Notes: generated by a model from the sequence alone, not told the origin. A stretch of DNA of 64,000 nt from Sphingobacterium sp. N143 (GCF_030325625.1 NZ_JACAIS010000009.1:1-64000); one strand, 5' to 3'; positions 9,417 to 19,366 are shown, counted from the stretch's first letter. Numbers and translations are program-made.

Positions 9417-10862
9417 TTATTTACTGTATCCTTCTGTTTGTTTTAAATTAGGATTCCGGTCGATTTCCGTCTTCGGAATCGGGGAATATAGCGGGACAGT
9501 GGTCCCGATCAGATTGGGCACCTCAGCATACACGTTTATCGTTGAGCCAAAATGAAAGCGCAATAAATCAGGCCAGCGCTTCAGTTCCAAGTAGAATTCC
9601 CTAAAACGTTCTTTCAGAATTGCTCTTTCCACCGCGATCTTATCTGTAGCCCCCGTGTAGTTCCCGATGTTGGCCCGCATCCTGACTTTATCCAGTTCAG
9701 TGATTGCTTCGGCCGTACGGTTCAGTGCCGCCAAAGCTTCGGCTTTGAACAGGATCATCTCCGCCAAGCGGTAAAGCACGATATCCGAATCATAATACCG
9801 ATTGCCAGCATTTACACTACCTCTCATTTTATTGTCAAACCAGGCGATGGTCACGTTGCCGGGCGCAATCGCCTCTATAATAGATTTTGCCATACGGCTA
9901 TCCGAAGCATATTCCTTAAAAGCATCCTGCAGCTTAGGGGAAGGCGCATACTGGCTTCTTGCCCCACTTCTCGCAAATGCAATATCATCTACGTTCAATG
10001 CATCTTTGACAAAAACATCCCGGGGTTTTAACTGGCTGCTGTACTGATCCCCTTTTTCATCGCGTTGCATATAAATCGAAAAGATAATTTCCTTCCCTTT
10101 TTTACTATCATCGCCAAATATTTTTCCAAAATCATCCTCCAGGCTCGTCCCTATGCTGGCTTTATCTGCGGCGTCGATCACTGCGGCCAGGTCGGCTTCT
10201 GTTCCGTTCAAGACCTTCGCCTTCCAGAGGAGCACATCGGCTTTCAGTGCATAGGCGGCAGGTTGGGAAACCCGGCTCTTATCCTTGATTCCCTCTTCGG
10301 GGAATAAATCAATCGATCTGGCCAGGTCGCTCAGGATCTGGGCCATGACCTCAGCCTTGGACGATCTCCCCAGTTGCGGTTTATCATCACTTTCGGTAGG
10401 TTCAAGCTCCAGAGGCACATCACCCCAGATGCGCAGTAAGCTAAAATACGTATGCGCACGCATAAAATAAGTTTCGGCCAAGATACGGTCCTTGTCGGCC
10501 TGCACCCCGAATGCGATGCGGTCGGCATATTTCAGCAATACATTACAATGTTGGATGACCGTGTAAAAGCCGTTCCAATTGGGTGCATTTTGATCCGTCA
10601 GGTTCTGGTTCCAGGCATTCGAGGCGCCCCCCTCCATTCCGGGGACGAAGGCATCCCCGCGATCCTCAAAATACATGGTGTTGTTATTCAGGTTTCTAAA
10701 TTGATCATATATCCCAAAGAGATAACTTTCCATATCCCCCGGGCTCTGCCAATAGTCATCATTGGTAATATCAGAAACCGTATCGACATCCAATAGCTTT
10801 TCACAGCTTGTGAACAAGAAGAGGCCGAAAATAAGGCTGTATAGTTTCATATTTTGTCTCAT
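9417..10862 (-). CDS. SusD-family nutrient-binding outer-membrane lipoprotein
   Basis: Lipobox LFTSC followed by EKLLDVDTVSDITNDDYWQS and a TPR-rich body (AETYFMRAHTYFSLLRIWGDVPL), with the closing segment PIPKTEIDRNPNLKQTEGY typical of SusD C-termini. It covers the SusC pore and binds the glycan ligand. The open frame extends back to 10958 inside susC, but the ATG at 10862 gives a proper signal peptide and a 25-nt gap to the SusC stop. Paired with a sialidase, its ligand is probably a sialylated glycan or its product; this is inference from context. Confidence 0.9.
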   Translation of the reverse strand: MRQNMKLYSLIFGLFLFTSCEKLLDVDTVSDITNDDYWQSPGDMESYLFGIYDQFRNLNNNTMYFEDRGDAFVPGMEGGASNAWNQNLTDQNAPNWNGFYTVIQHCNVLLKYADRIAFGVQADKDRILAETYFMRAHTYFSLLRIWGDVPLELEPTESDDKPQLGRSSKAEVMAQILSDLARSIDLFPEEGIKDKSRVSQPAAYALKADVLLWKAKVLNGTEADLAAVIDAADKASIGTSLEDDFGKIFGDDSKKGKEIIFSIYMQRDEKGDQYSSQLKPRDVFVKDALNVDDIAFARSGARSQYAPSPKLQDAFKEYASDSRMAKSIIEAIAPGNVTIAWFDNKMRGSVNAGNRYYDSDIVLYRLAEMILFKAEALAALNRTAEAITELDKVRMRANIGNYTGATDKIAVERAILKERFREFYLELKRWPDLLRFHFGSTINVYAEVPNLIGTTVPLYSPIPKTEIDRNPNLKQTEGYSK

Positions 10863-10887
10863 GTTGATTCGATTAAATGATTTGAAC

Positions 10888-13800
10888 TTAAAAAGTAGCG
10901 CGCATTCCGAAGTTAATCTGTCTAGGCCGAGGATATGTGCCATAGTCGGCCCCATCAAATATTTCGGGCATCATGCCCTCATAATTTGTCAAATAGCCCA
11001 GGTTGTACACTCCGCCAAATACTTCCAGTCCCTGCACTTTGGCCTTTCTCAAAAAATCAGCTTTAAAACGGTAGCTTAAGGATACTTCACGGAAGGCCAA
11101 ATAATCCCCTTTTCCATAATACAGGCTATTGTTGCTCCCCCCACCGGTATTGCCCAGGCCATTGTCCCAGCGCATATGATTTCTAAAATTATAGTCAAAA
11201 TCACTTTGCACGGTATATTTAGGATATTTAGCATCATGACCAGTCCCTTGCCAGCTATCGGTCAAGACCTCTTGAAAAGCATTATTATTATTCCGGCTAC
11301 TTCCCATGATATTCGCTTTAAAGCCGTTGTCGATCACATGCCCCACCGACCAATCGATCACAAAACGCAGGGAAAGCCCTTTATAGGAGAAATTATTGAC
11401 CAGTCCGCCCGTTTTGTCCGGACGGATGTATCCCATAAATACCATATCATTATTGTCCAGCACGCCATCCCCGTCCAGATCTTCAAAAATGGCATCGCCC
11501 GCAGTTTTCACCCGCCCAGAGGCATTGCGGTCCAATGGCGCAGCCTTAGCCTCCTCATCCGTCTGGTAAACCCCTTGGTAATGATAGGCCCATCGTCCAC
11601 CAAAGCGTTCACCTTCGGCCAATCCACCAACCTTGATATAGTCACCCAATGCCGGATCGTATACGAAATTCCCATTGATGCGGTTTTTATCCTCCCCATT
11701 CATGGGAAGCTGAACAACTGTGGCCCGATTGAAGGAGAACGTTGCGCTCAGGTCCCATGTAAAGTTGTCGGTTCTGACCGGAGAAGCCTGCAGTTCAACC
11801 TCAAACCCGCGGTTGCGTATAGCACCATAATTACTCTTGATGGAGCCGAAGCCCAATTGCGATGAAAGAGGCTTATCAAACAATCTTTGATCCGTTAATT
11901 TGTTGTAATAATCCAGCAGGACTGTCAGTCTGTCGTTAAACAGGCCTAAATCCAATCCCGCATCAAAGGAAGTCGTGCGTTCCCATACCAGCGTATTGTT
12001 CATCAACACCGTGTTCAATATCCCCACCTTTCCCATATAGCCATATCCAGTGGCATAACGACCACGGGAATCCAGTGGATCAATGTTGTTGTTGCCCGTC
12101 CTGCCCCAGCTACCGCGCAGCTTCAGCTTAGAAAGGCCAGCGTTGGACAAAGGCTGGAAGAAGTCCTCCCGATGAACATTCCAGGCGGCCGACATGCCAG
12201 GGAAATAGCCCCATAGCTTGTCTTTTGCGAACTTGGAGGAACCATCCATCCGCATACTCGCCGATAAAATATACTTTTTGTCATAATCGTAATTGACACG
12301 CGTATAATAACTCAACATCGCCTCATACCCTTTGGTTGTGGAGGTCCGTTGGGTCAATTCAGAAGTTGCGTTTAATGTGGGAATATGATCTGTCAATGCT
12401 TCACGGCCACTTCCGCTCATCCGGTAACTATAGTCATGATAATAACTTCCCCCCAATATCGCGCTGAAATTATGTAAGCCCGCAAATTGTTTATCATAGC
12501 TCAACAGTCCATCCGTCTGTATATGCCGGTCCAAGTTATGCTTAGCCGAGGCAGGCCTATTTGTTACCGTTTCATTATAAGCTTCGAAGTAATTCTCTAT
12601 ACCTTCTGTGGTGAAATAATAGACCGAAGGCTTAAATGACAGGCCAGGCAAAATATCCCAATTCGCTCCAATCTGGAAGCTAGTCCGATAGACATCCACA
12701 TCATTATATTTCGTTTTATAATATATTTCATGCAGGCGGTTTCTAAAAGATGAAATCCCTTCGCCGGGTGCAGGCAGTCCATTTTCATAGTATTTCCTAT
12801 AAGTCGGCGGCGTCAGGACGCTTCTTGACAGGACCCATTCATAATTTTTGGGTGCATTGGACTTCCTTTGTTGAAAAGTAACTTTCGTATTTAAAGACCA
12901 TGTATCGCTCAGTTTAAAATCACCATTAAACAAGGCACTATAGTTTTTATAATTGGTTCCCCGCACAATCCCATCTTGATTCAAATACCCCAGGCCGAAG
13001 TAATACTTTGCCTTTTCCGTACCGCCACTGATATCAAAGTCGACTTCCTGCTTGCTCCCCAATTGGAACGTCGCATCCTGAAAGTCATTGTTCTGAAAAA
13101 TCAATTTCTTGCCCGTTACAGGGTCATCCATTGTTTCCCAGCCCTGATTGTCTATCAAATCAGCCACGTAATCCTGACCATAATTTTCCAGGTATACATC
13201 CAAGAATTCCAATGTATTTTTCGAATTCCGGGGATTGCCGGTCGACATCCCGTAGCGGCCGCCTGTGAGGTAGAAATCTGGATTTGATTTATTAAAATCC
13301 ATTGTATTCTTGCGTGTCAGATAGACATAATCGCGGGCATTTAATAAAGGTAAGCGATCCCTTTGTTCCTCGATGCCATGCGTGTAGCGCAAGTTAATGG
13401 TCGGCTTACCGAGTTTACCCGACTTGGTGGTCACGATAATGATCCCATTGGCCGCACGGGCACCATAAATAGCTGTTGAGGCCGCGTCCTTTAATACCGT
13501 AATCGACTCAATATCGTCGGGATTCAGGTCATTGATACTACGGGTACCCTGGGAGACCATACCATCAATAACATATAAGGGAACATCACCTTCCGGGGAT
13601 GTCGAGCTACCACCACGAATAAATACCTGGGGACTGGCTCCAGGCTGCCCATCAGAAACCTGCAAGGATAAACCAGCGACTTTACCCTGTAACTGGAGCA
13701 TAGGGTTTTGTCCAGGAGCTTTATCGAACTCCTCTTTCCCTACCCGGCTAATCGATGCCGCAACAGTTTCCCGACTCTGCTTACCATAACCGACCACCAC

Positions 13801-14127
13801 GACCTCCTCCAATGCTTCAGCATCGCCCTCCATCGATACATTTATGTTGCTATTATTTTCAATACGAACTTCCTGAGACTTAAAGCCTACAAAAGTAAAA
13901 ACAAGTACTCCCTGCCCAGAGGGTACTGTAAGACTGTATTTCCCATCTTGATCTGTGGACGTCGCGATGGACGAGTTTTTCAATCGAATACTGACCCCAG
14001 ACAGTGCCTTCCCATCTTGACTTGAGCTGACCCTACCATTAATCTCCCTATTGGGAGATTGGGCAAATACCATTGAAGAAAACACAAAAAACACGAGAAA
14101 TAGCACGCAGGTAACGTTTCTTTCCAT
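10888..14127 (-). CDS. SusC/RagA-family TonB-linked outer-membrane transporter
   Basis: A 1079-residue protein with signal peptide (ends MVFAQS), carboxypeptidase-regulatory-like domain (INGRVSSSQDGKALSGVSIRLKN split over about residues 30-105), the SusC signature EEVVVVGYGKQ, a plug domain with GVxSLQV-type and IESITVLKDAASTAIYGARA motifs (about 200-235) and a 22-strand barrel. It is the TonB-energised pore of the SusCD pair and first gene of the operon SusC-SusD-sialidase-PKD/LamG. A Bacteroidetes-type promoter lies about 40-70 nt upstream. No sigma/anti-sigma pair or hybrid sensor is seen nearby, so regulation is not evident. Confidence 0.92.
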   Translation of the reverse strand: MERNVTCVLFLVFFVFSSMVFAQSPNREINGRVSSSQDGKALSGVSIRLKNSSIATSTDQDGKYSLTVPSGQGVLVFTFVGFKSQEVRIENNSNINVSMEGDAEALEEVVVVGYGKQSRETVAASISRVGKEEFDKAPGQNPMLQLQGKVAGLSLQVSDGQPGASPQVFIRGGSSTSPEGDVPLYVIDGMVSQGTRSINDLNPDDIESITVLKDAASTAIYGARAANGIIIVTTKSGKLGKPTINLRYTHGIEEQRDRLPLLNARDYVYLTRKNTMDFNKSNPDFYLTGGRYGMSTGNPRNSKNTLEFLDVYLENYGQDYVADLIDNQGWETMDDPVTGKKLIFQNNDFQDATFQLGSKQEVDFDISGGTEKAKYYFGLGYLNQDGIVRGTNYKNYSALFNGDFKLSDTWSLNTKVTFQQRKSNAPKNYEWVLSRSVLTPPTYRKYYENGLPAPGEGISSFRNRLHEIYYKTKYNDVDVYRTSFQIGANWDILPGLSFKPSVYYFTTEGIENYFEAYNETVTNRPASAKHNLDRHIQTDGLLSYDKQFAGLHNFSAILGGSYYHDYSYRMSGSGREALTDHIPTLNATSELTQRTSTTKGYEAMLSYYTRVNYDYDKKYILSASMRMDGSSKFAKDKLWGYFPGMSAAWNVHREDFFQPLSNAGLSKLKLRGSWGRTGNNNIDPLDSRGRYATGYGYMGKVGILNTVLMNNTLVWERTTSFDAGLDLGLFNDRLTVLLDYYNKLTDQRLFDKPLSSQLGFGSIKSNYGAIRNRGFEVELQASPVRTDNFTWDLSATFSFNRATVVQLPMNGEDKNRINGNFVYDPALGDYIKVGGLAEGERFGGRWAYHYQGVYQTDEEAKAAPLDRNASGRVKTAGDAIFEDLDGDGVLDNNDMVFMGYIRPDKTGGLVNNFSYKGLSLRFVIDWSVGHVIDNGFKANIMGSSRNNNNAFQEVLTDSWQGTGHDAKYPKYTVQSDFDYNFRNHMRWDNGLGNTGGGSNNSLYYGKGDYLAFREVSLSYRFKADFLRKAKVQGLEVFGGVYNLGYLTNYEGMMPEIFDGADYGTYPRPRQINFGMRATF

Positions 14128-14169
14128 TTCAATTTAGATTTATAATTTATGTTTATATGTACTACATAT

Positions 14170-14198
14170 CAAATGTAGAAAATAAAAATGAAAACAAA
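14170..14198 (-). promoter_or_regulatory. Bacteroidetes-type promoter for the SusCD/sialidase operon
   Basis: On the minus strand TTTG (14198-14195) is followed after 17 nt by TACATTTG (14177-14170), matching TTTG/TAnnTTTG. The predicted start of transcription falls about 35 nt before the susC ATG. Confidence 0.5.
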
Positions 14199-14326
14199 AA
14201 TTATTTTCACGATAACTTTCTCCGCAGTTATTTATTCCCGTTCAAGAAAAGTCCTTAAGAACCAAGCTCATTCACGAGAATACACAGCAGCCGGAGCCTA
14301 GAAATTAGCAGGATATTGGCCCTTGA

Positions 14327-15397
14327 TTAATCACGATTATCACTCTCCTCGTTACGGCCTTCGGCGATCAGCTCGTTCACTTCATCCATTTCGCCCCTTT
14401 CCAAATGTTCAATATCTTCTGCCTGTTCATCAGAATAACGATCGATAAAAAAAGTACAGCCCATCGGGAAATGGTCTGAGCCTATTGAAGGGTAAATAAA
14501 CAATTGATCAATAAATACATTGGGACTATGGAACAGCAAATCCAGGGGAACACGGAAAAACCAATACTTGGCATGGAAGGTCGATAAGATCCCCCGCCCT
14601 ATACGTGCATCAATCAATTTACTGGTTTTCTTAAACAGTACAGAGGATTTGGCCCAGGCCACATTGTTAAAGTCGCCGGTAACCACGACAGGTATTTTAT
14701 AATCACGGACCCGTTTGGCCACGCTCAGCAAGTCACCGTCCCTTTCTTTGGAGTTTTCCTCTTCGGTAGGACTGGGTGGAGGTGGATGTACGGCAAAAAA
14801 GATAAAACGGTGCCCATCAGCTGTCTGCAATTCAATCTCCATACTCGGGATATCATCCGCCACAAAATAATGGACCTGACTTTTGTTGATCTTCAGCTTG
14901 GTATAAAAGTGCATGCCATAGGTATTGTCCAGGGTAACTTTCTCGGTATGGGGATAATCGGTCTCCAACACACGCAACGCCTCTTCCCAAGCAGCATCAC
15001 TTTCCATTGTTAGAAAGATCTGCGGTTGTTCTTTTTGGATCAGGGCAATAAAACGCTGATGTTGTTTATTAAACTGCAGCACATTACAGGATATAATTTT
15101 GATACTATCCGAAGCATCCTTCCCTTTGTCATATTTTTCCTTGCGCCAAAATTTAGTATAGCGCACCAAGATAAATATATGATAGCCGATCAGTATGCTC
15201 TGGGCAATTTGTAGGGTCCATATCCAGGGCGATTCAGCAACTAAATAAAATCCCCAGGCCAGCACCGGCACCTGAAAAACCAACAACTGTAATTTAACAA
15301 ACTCCGCCACCCGGAAGATCCAATGCTGACATTGAATAAAAGGCAACAGGCTCAGTGCAATCAGCAGTCCAGCTAAGACAAGAAAAAGAATGTACAT
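14327..15397 (-). CDS. Membrane-anchored endonuclease/exonuclease/phosphatase-family protein
   Basis: About 90 N-terminal residues contain three hydrophobic segments, followed by an endonuclease/exonuclease/phosphatase (EEP) fold. Visible motifs are SCNVLQFN (metal-binding Asn region), TMESD (metal-binding Glu), FFAVHPPPP, TGDFNNV and the terminal GSDHFP with the catalytic Asp-His pair. The last 45 residues are acidic and probably disordered. Such proteins hydrolyse phosphodiester bonds, but substrate (nucleic acid, lipid or other) cannot be told. A minus-strand TATCTTTG box at 15423-15416 may be its -7 element. Single-gene unit between the Sus operon and gldL. Confidence 0.75.
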   Translation of the reverse strand: MYILFLVLAGLLIALSLLPFIQCQHWIFRVAEFVKLQLLVFQVPVLAWGFYLVAESPWIWTLQIAQSILIGYHIFILVRYTKFWRKEKYDKGKDASDSIKIISCNVLQFNKQHQRFIALIQKEQPQIFLTMESDAAWEEALRVLETDYPHTEKVTLDNTYGMHFYTKLKINKSQVHYFVADDIPSMEIELQTADGHRFIFFAVHPPPPSPTEEENSKERDGDLLSVAKRVRDYKIPVVVTGDFNNVAWAKSSVLFKKTSKLIDARIGRGILSTFHAKYWFFRVPLDLLFHSPNVFIDQLFIYPSIGSDHFPMGCTFFIDRYSDEQAEDIEHLERGEMDEVNELIAEGRNEESDNRD

Positions 15398-15599
15398 ATA
15401 TCGCTCATTTTTTTACAAAGATATCATTTGATACGAACAGTTTAATATTACAAAAGACAGCAATAATTTATTTTAATAGCCATTATTCATTTCAAAAACA
15501 GGTTTGGTATATTTTTTGAAACAAGTTGGGCCGAACAGATGCAGCACTAAAATCAGCAGGTGATGAATAACACCGTATACTATTAAACATACAATTTCC

Positions 15600-15625
15600 G
15601 TTTATACCCTATATTCGGTATAAAC
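15600..15625. repeat. Inverted repeat upstream of gldL
   Basis: GTTTATACC at 15600-15608 pairs exactly with GGTATAAAC at 15617-15625 across an 8-nt spacer. It lies 45 nt before the gldL start codon in a 272-nt intergenic region that is otherwise without a recognised signal. It could be an operator or a leader hairpin. Confidence 0.45.
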
Positions 15626-15669
15626 AATACAACTAATCAAAGGCATAAAACCAAACACAAATACATACT

Positions 15670-16482
15670 ATGAGCAAGAAAAAAGACAATTCAAGATGGC
15701 TGAATGTAGCTATATCCTGGGGAGCAAGTATCGTTATCATCGGGGTACTTTTCAAAATCCTCCATATTGGTGGCACCACTGCGAATTATATGATCGGGAT
15801 AGGCTTGGGTGTAGAGGCGTTTCTCTTCTTCCTGATGGGTTTCAATCCCCCACCGGCAGAACCAGACTGGAGTCGTGTCTATCCTGAATTGGATGATAAT
15901 TTTACGGGAGAACGACCTGTCAGGGGTCAAACTGTGGTCGCTCAGGCAGCCAGCCCATCGGCTACGGCAGCATTGGACAAAATGTTTGCCGATGCCAACA
16001 TTGAACCGGCCAGTATCGAAACCTTAGGCCGCGGGCTCCGCGATTTCAATGAAAAGGTATCGGCCATCAATAAGCTGTCGGATGTTTCTTTAGCCACCGA
16101 CGAATTTACACATAAACTACGGATGGCCACTTCGAAGTTTGACCATATGAGCGCAGCTTTTGAAAAAGCATCCGAAAACCTGGTAGCGATGTCCAATACC
16201 TCTGGGGACACGTCAAATTATCACGAGCAGGTGCGAAATTTGACCAACAACCTGGGCCAGCTCAATATGATGTACGAACGAGAGTTGCGCGATTCGGCTT
16301 CACATCTACAATCCATGAATAAGTTTTATGAGAACTTAAGCTATACCATGCAAAACTTCAATGAATCTTTGGATGACTCCAAAGCATTTAAAGAAGAAGT
16401 GGGTAAACTTGCGAAAAACCTAAATGCCTTAAATGCCATCTATGGCAATATGTTGAGCGCGATGAACCAACCCCGTGTATAA
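15670..16482 (+). CDS. gldL: Type IX secretion/gliding motor protein GldL (PorL)
   Basis: Two transmembrane helices at the N-terminus (VAISWGASIVIIGVLFKIL and MIGIGLGVEAFLFFLMGF) with the GldL signature between and after them (FNPPPAEPDWSRVYPEL), then a long cytoplasmic, coiled-coil-prone C-terminal region. GldL forms the inner-membrane proton-driven motor of the type IX secretion system with GldM. The 270-residue length is normal for the family. gldM follows after 30 nt. Unlike the textbook order gldK-L-M-N, gldK is not upstream. Confidence 0.92.
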   Translation: MSKKKDNSRWLNVAISWGASIVIIGVLFKILHIGGTTANYMIGIGLGVEAFLFFLMGFNPPPAEPDWSRVYPELDDNFTGERPVRGQTVVAQAASPSATAALDKMFADANIEPASIETLGRGLRDFNEKVSAINKLSDVSLATDEFTHKLRMATSKFDHMSAAFEKASENLVAMSNTSGDTSNYHEQVRNLTNNLGQLNMMYERELRDSASHLQSMNKFYENLSYTMQNFNESLDDSKAFKEEVGKLAKNLNALNAIYGNMLSAMNQPRV

Positions 16483-16512
16483 TTCATTCTTGTATCACTT
16501 AAATCAGAAAAA

Positions 16513-18048
16513 ATGGCATTAGGAAGAGAAACGCCAAGGCAGAGGATGATTGGCATCCTTTATCTGGTCTTGCTTGCTTTATTGGCACTCAATGTACCGG
16601 ATTCGATCTTGGACGCATTCAAAAATATAAACAACAGTCTCGAGACCTCCAAGTCTAACGTAAACACAGCCGTGCAGCAGCTATTTGCAGCTTTTGAGAG
16701 TACCAAATTGAAAGAAGAACCCGCACGTGCCAAACCCATCTATGATAAAGCCAAAAAAGCGCAGGCGATCATTGGTGAGCTCAATCAGTATATCAGCTCA
16801 TTGAAAGAAGAGTTTGTCAAGCAAGGAGGCGGGTACGATGAAGAGAAGGGAGACCTTGCCCAACGTGAAAATGAGGATATTTCCCCTAATCTGATGATCA
16901 ATCAGAAAAAGGGAGCCATCTTAAAAGACAAAATCAATGCTACGCGCACAAAATTATTGGCCTTATTGACTCCTGAGGAGCAAAAGCTAGTCTCCTTTTC
17001 CTTGGAGGCCAAGAATCCGGAGAAATCCGTTAATGGCAAAAAAACCTGGGAAGAAATCAATTTCGGTAGTGGAACACCTTTGACGGCAGCCATGACGATC
17101 CTGACGAAGATTCAAGTCGATGCACAAAATGCTGAGTCAGATATGGTGAAGATCATTTTAGGTAAAATGGACCAGGCGGTGGTCAATCTAGATAAATTTG
17201 CTGCCGTGGCCGTTGCGCCCACCTCCTATTTGGTGCAGGGGCAACCCTACAAAGCAGAGGTCTTCCTGACCGCTTCAGATTCCAAATCTGCACCAGCGAT
17301 TTCAGTCAACGGTTCGGCCCTACAAATTGTAGACGGCAAAGGTGTGTATTCCGTCCCAACCAATCGAGAGGGTATTTTCACCTGGACCGGTGTGATCAAA
17401 GTCAAACAGACCGACGGTTCGTACAAAGAATACCGGACACCACAACAAACCTATCAGGTGGCCCGTCCTTCGGCCGTGGTTTCACCAGATAAGATGAATG
17501 TCCTTTATATTGGCGTGAATAACCCGATCTCTGTTTCTGCGCCAGGCACCCCGACCGATAAGGTCCGGGTAAGCATGAGCGGGGGAAGCATCTCCAGTGC
17601 AGGAGGCGGAAAATACAATGTTAAAGTCAGTTCACCGGGAACAGCGCGTATTTCAGTATCGGCAGAGGTTGCCCCAGGCAAAGTACAGACCTTAAGCTCG
17701 ACCGAGTTCCGTGTCAAACGTATCCCGGATCCGATCGCAAAATTTGCGGGCAAAACAGGGGGAAGCATGGCAACCGTAGCTTTAAAAGCACAACGGGCTT
17801 TATTTGCCAAGCTGGATAACTTTGATTTTGATGCGACGTTTAAAGTCACCAAATTCACGATGATCATCGCGAAACCACGGGCGGATGCGATCGTCTTATC
17901 CACATCAGGCGGACAACTCAGCTCCAGCATGTCCTCAGCCTTAAACGGCATTACACCGGGCACACGGGTTATCTTTGACAATATTGTCGCCGTGGGTCCC
18001 GATGGGACGCCAAGGCAATTGAATGCAGTGGCATTGACGGCGAACTAA
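16513..18048 (+). CDS. gldM: Type IX secretion/gliding motor protein GldM (PorM)
   Basis: A 511-residue protein with one N-terminal transmembrane helix (MIGILYLVLLALLALNV, preceded by GRETPRQR) and a large periplasmic region of helical and then beta-rich domains, as in GldM/PorM. The dimer spans the periplasm and transmits motor rotation to the GldK/GldN ring at the outer membrane. The conserved start MALGRETPRQRMIGILYL fixes the N-terminus. It is the last gene of the gldLM unit and is followed by a strong terminator. Confidence 0.93.
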   Translation: MALGRETPRQRMIGILYLVLLALLALNVPDSILDAFKNINNSLETSKSNVNTAVQQLFAAFESTKLKEEPARAKPIYDKAKKAQAIIGELNQYISSLKEEFVKQGGGYDEEKGDLAQRENEDISPNLMINQKKGAILKDKINATRTKLLALLTPEEQKLVSFSLEAKNPEKSVNGKKTWEEINFGSGTPLTAAMTILTKIQVDAQNAESDMVKIILGKMDQAVVNLDKFAAVAVAPTSYLVQGQPYKAEVFLTASDSKSAPAISVNGSALQIVDGKGVYSVPTNREGIFTWTGVIKVKQTDGSYKEYRTPQQTYQVARPSAVVSPDKMNVLYIGVNNPISVSAPGTPTDKVRVSMSGGSISSAGGGKYNVKVSSPGTARISVSAEVAPGKVQTLSSTEFRVKRIPDPIAKFAGKTGGSMATVALKAQRALFAKLDNFDFDATFKVTKFTMIIAKPRADAIVLSTSGGQLSSSMSSALNGITPGTRVIFDNIVAVGPDGTPRQLNAVALTAN

Positions 18049-18069
18049 CAAGGCCCTCATCTACATACT

Positions 18070-18104
18070 AGCCCCTGCTCTTTATTGAGCAGGGGCTTTT
18101 TTTT
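18070..18104 (+). terminator. Strong intrinsic terminator after gldM
   Basis: An 11-bp GC-rich perfect stem (18070-18080 with 18087-18097, loop TTTATT) is followed by a run of eight T. It closes the gldLM transcript 21 nt after the stop codon. Confidence 0.92.
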
Positions 18105-18139
18105 CGGGATCAATTTGTTTTTTTAAACGCATAATTTTA

Positions 18140-18170
18140 TTGCATATCAAAAGCAATTTATCTATGTTTG
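18140..18170 (+). promoter_or_regulatory. Bacteroidetes-type promoter for the nucleotidyltransferase-family gene
   Basis: TTG at 18140-18142, 20 nt, then TATGTTTG at 18163-18170 fits the -33/-7 consensus. The start codon at 18196 is 25 nt beyond the -7 box, immediately after the gldM terminator, so this gene appears to be its own transcription unit. Confidence 0.55.
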
Positions 18171-18195
18171 ATAAAACATTCTGTGCAAAAGTTCC

Positions 18196-19296
18196 ATGGA
18201 CAATCAACTCAAGGATATTTTTTTTCAATTATTGCGCATTGGCCTCTGGGGACAAGGTTCCTTGTCATTAGTCCAGCCACTGACTGCAGCAGATTGGGAC
18301 AAAATCCGAGTATATGCGATCAACCATACCGTTGAAGGGCCTATCTATGATAGTTTTGCCCATCTAGCAGATGAGCAACTTCCGCCACAGTCCATCCGAT
18401 TCAAATGGGCGGTACGCATCGAGCAGATTGAACGGCATAATGCCAAAATGAATCGTGTGATCGCAGAACAATTCACGGCCTTCACAAACCAAGGTATCCG
18501 GCCGATCCTCCAAAAGGGACAAGGAGTCGCCTCTTATTATCGCATCCCCGAGCATCGCATCAGTGGGGACATTGACTGGTGTTTTGAAGCTGATGGTTAT
18601 GCCAAAGCCCGAAACTTTCTAAAAGAAAAACAAGTAAACTTTCAGGATACAGCAGGTTTCAGTCTTGATTATGACTGGAATAATATCCACATTGAACATC
18701 ACAAAAGGACCTTTGATTTTCGAAGCCCACTAAGGAAAGGCTATCTCAAAAGACTATTGGCGGATTATCAGCACAAACAACAATCCATTTTGATCGATGA
18801 GATTCCCATCCAGCTATTGGCACCCGAATTACAATTACTCCAAGTCAATATCCATATCCTGAAGCATCTGATCACATATGGTATCGGCTTACGTCAATTC
18901 TGTGATTCCGCCCGGCTTTATTATAGTGTTTCATCGCAGCTAGACGCTCCCGCTCTTGAGGAGATTTATCGAAAAACAGGTATCTTAAACTGGATCCATC
19001 TGCTACATAAACTTTTGGTAGATTATCTTGGGCTTCCCAAAAGCAGTCTCCCATTCCCTTATCCCGAAAATACAGCTATGGAATGGATGGTCGATGAGGT
19101 CTGGTATTCCGGTAATTTTGGCTTTAAGGATGAGCGTTTTGAAAACGGGAAGAGCTCGGCACATTTTGCCCGCCCGGATTCTCCGAAACGTTTATGGCAA
19201 AATTTCAAACGTTATGTAAAATATGCCCCTGAAGAAGCTATTGCTTTTCCATTAATGCATACCTATTCAAAATTTTGGGGGAAGGATAGTGATTAG
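18196..19296 (+). CDS. Nucleotidyltransferase-family protein (PF14907-like)
   Basis: A 366-residue protein resembling the uncharacterised nucleotidyltransferase family often found near polysaccharide genes. Its key segment ILQKGQGVASYY ... RISGDIDWCFE (about residues 105-135) carries the G-x-D-x-D pattern of the polymerase-beta type fold. The rest is helical. The acceptor of nucleotidyl transfer, if any, is unknown. It lies between gldLM and gldNK, convergent with another nucleotidyltransferase gene of an unrelated fold. Confidence 0.6.
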   Translation: MDNQLKDIFFQLLRIGLWGQGSLSLVQPLTAADWDKIRVYAINHTVEGPIYDSFAHLADEQLPPQSIRFKWAVRIEQIERHNAKMNRVIAEQFTAFTNQGIRPILQKGQGVASYYRIPEHRISGDIDWCFEADGYAKARNFLKEKQVNFQDTAGFSLDYDWNNIHIEHHKRTFDFRSPLRKGYLKRLLADYQHKQQSILIDEIPIQLLAPELQLLQVNIHILKHLITYGIGLRQFCDSARLYYSVSSQLDAPALEEIYRKTGILNWIHLLHKLLVDYLGLPKSSLPFPYPENTAMEWMVDEVWYSGNFGFKDERFENGKSSAHFARPDSPKRLWQNFKRYVKYAPEEAIAFPLMHTYSKFWGKDSD

Positions 19297-19366
19297 GCTA
19301 CGGTTCATAAAGAAAAAGGATATCTTCCCTACAGGAAAATACCCCTTTAAATGTAATGATATTATT

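Noticed and set aside
11176..11865. 229-codon plus-strand frame within susC
   Set aside because: It overlaps a confident SusC coding region throughout and its translation shows no domain or signal sequence.
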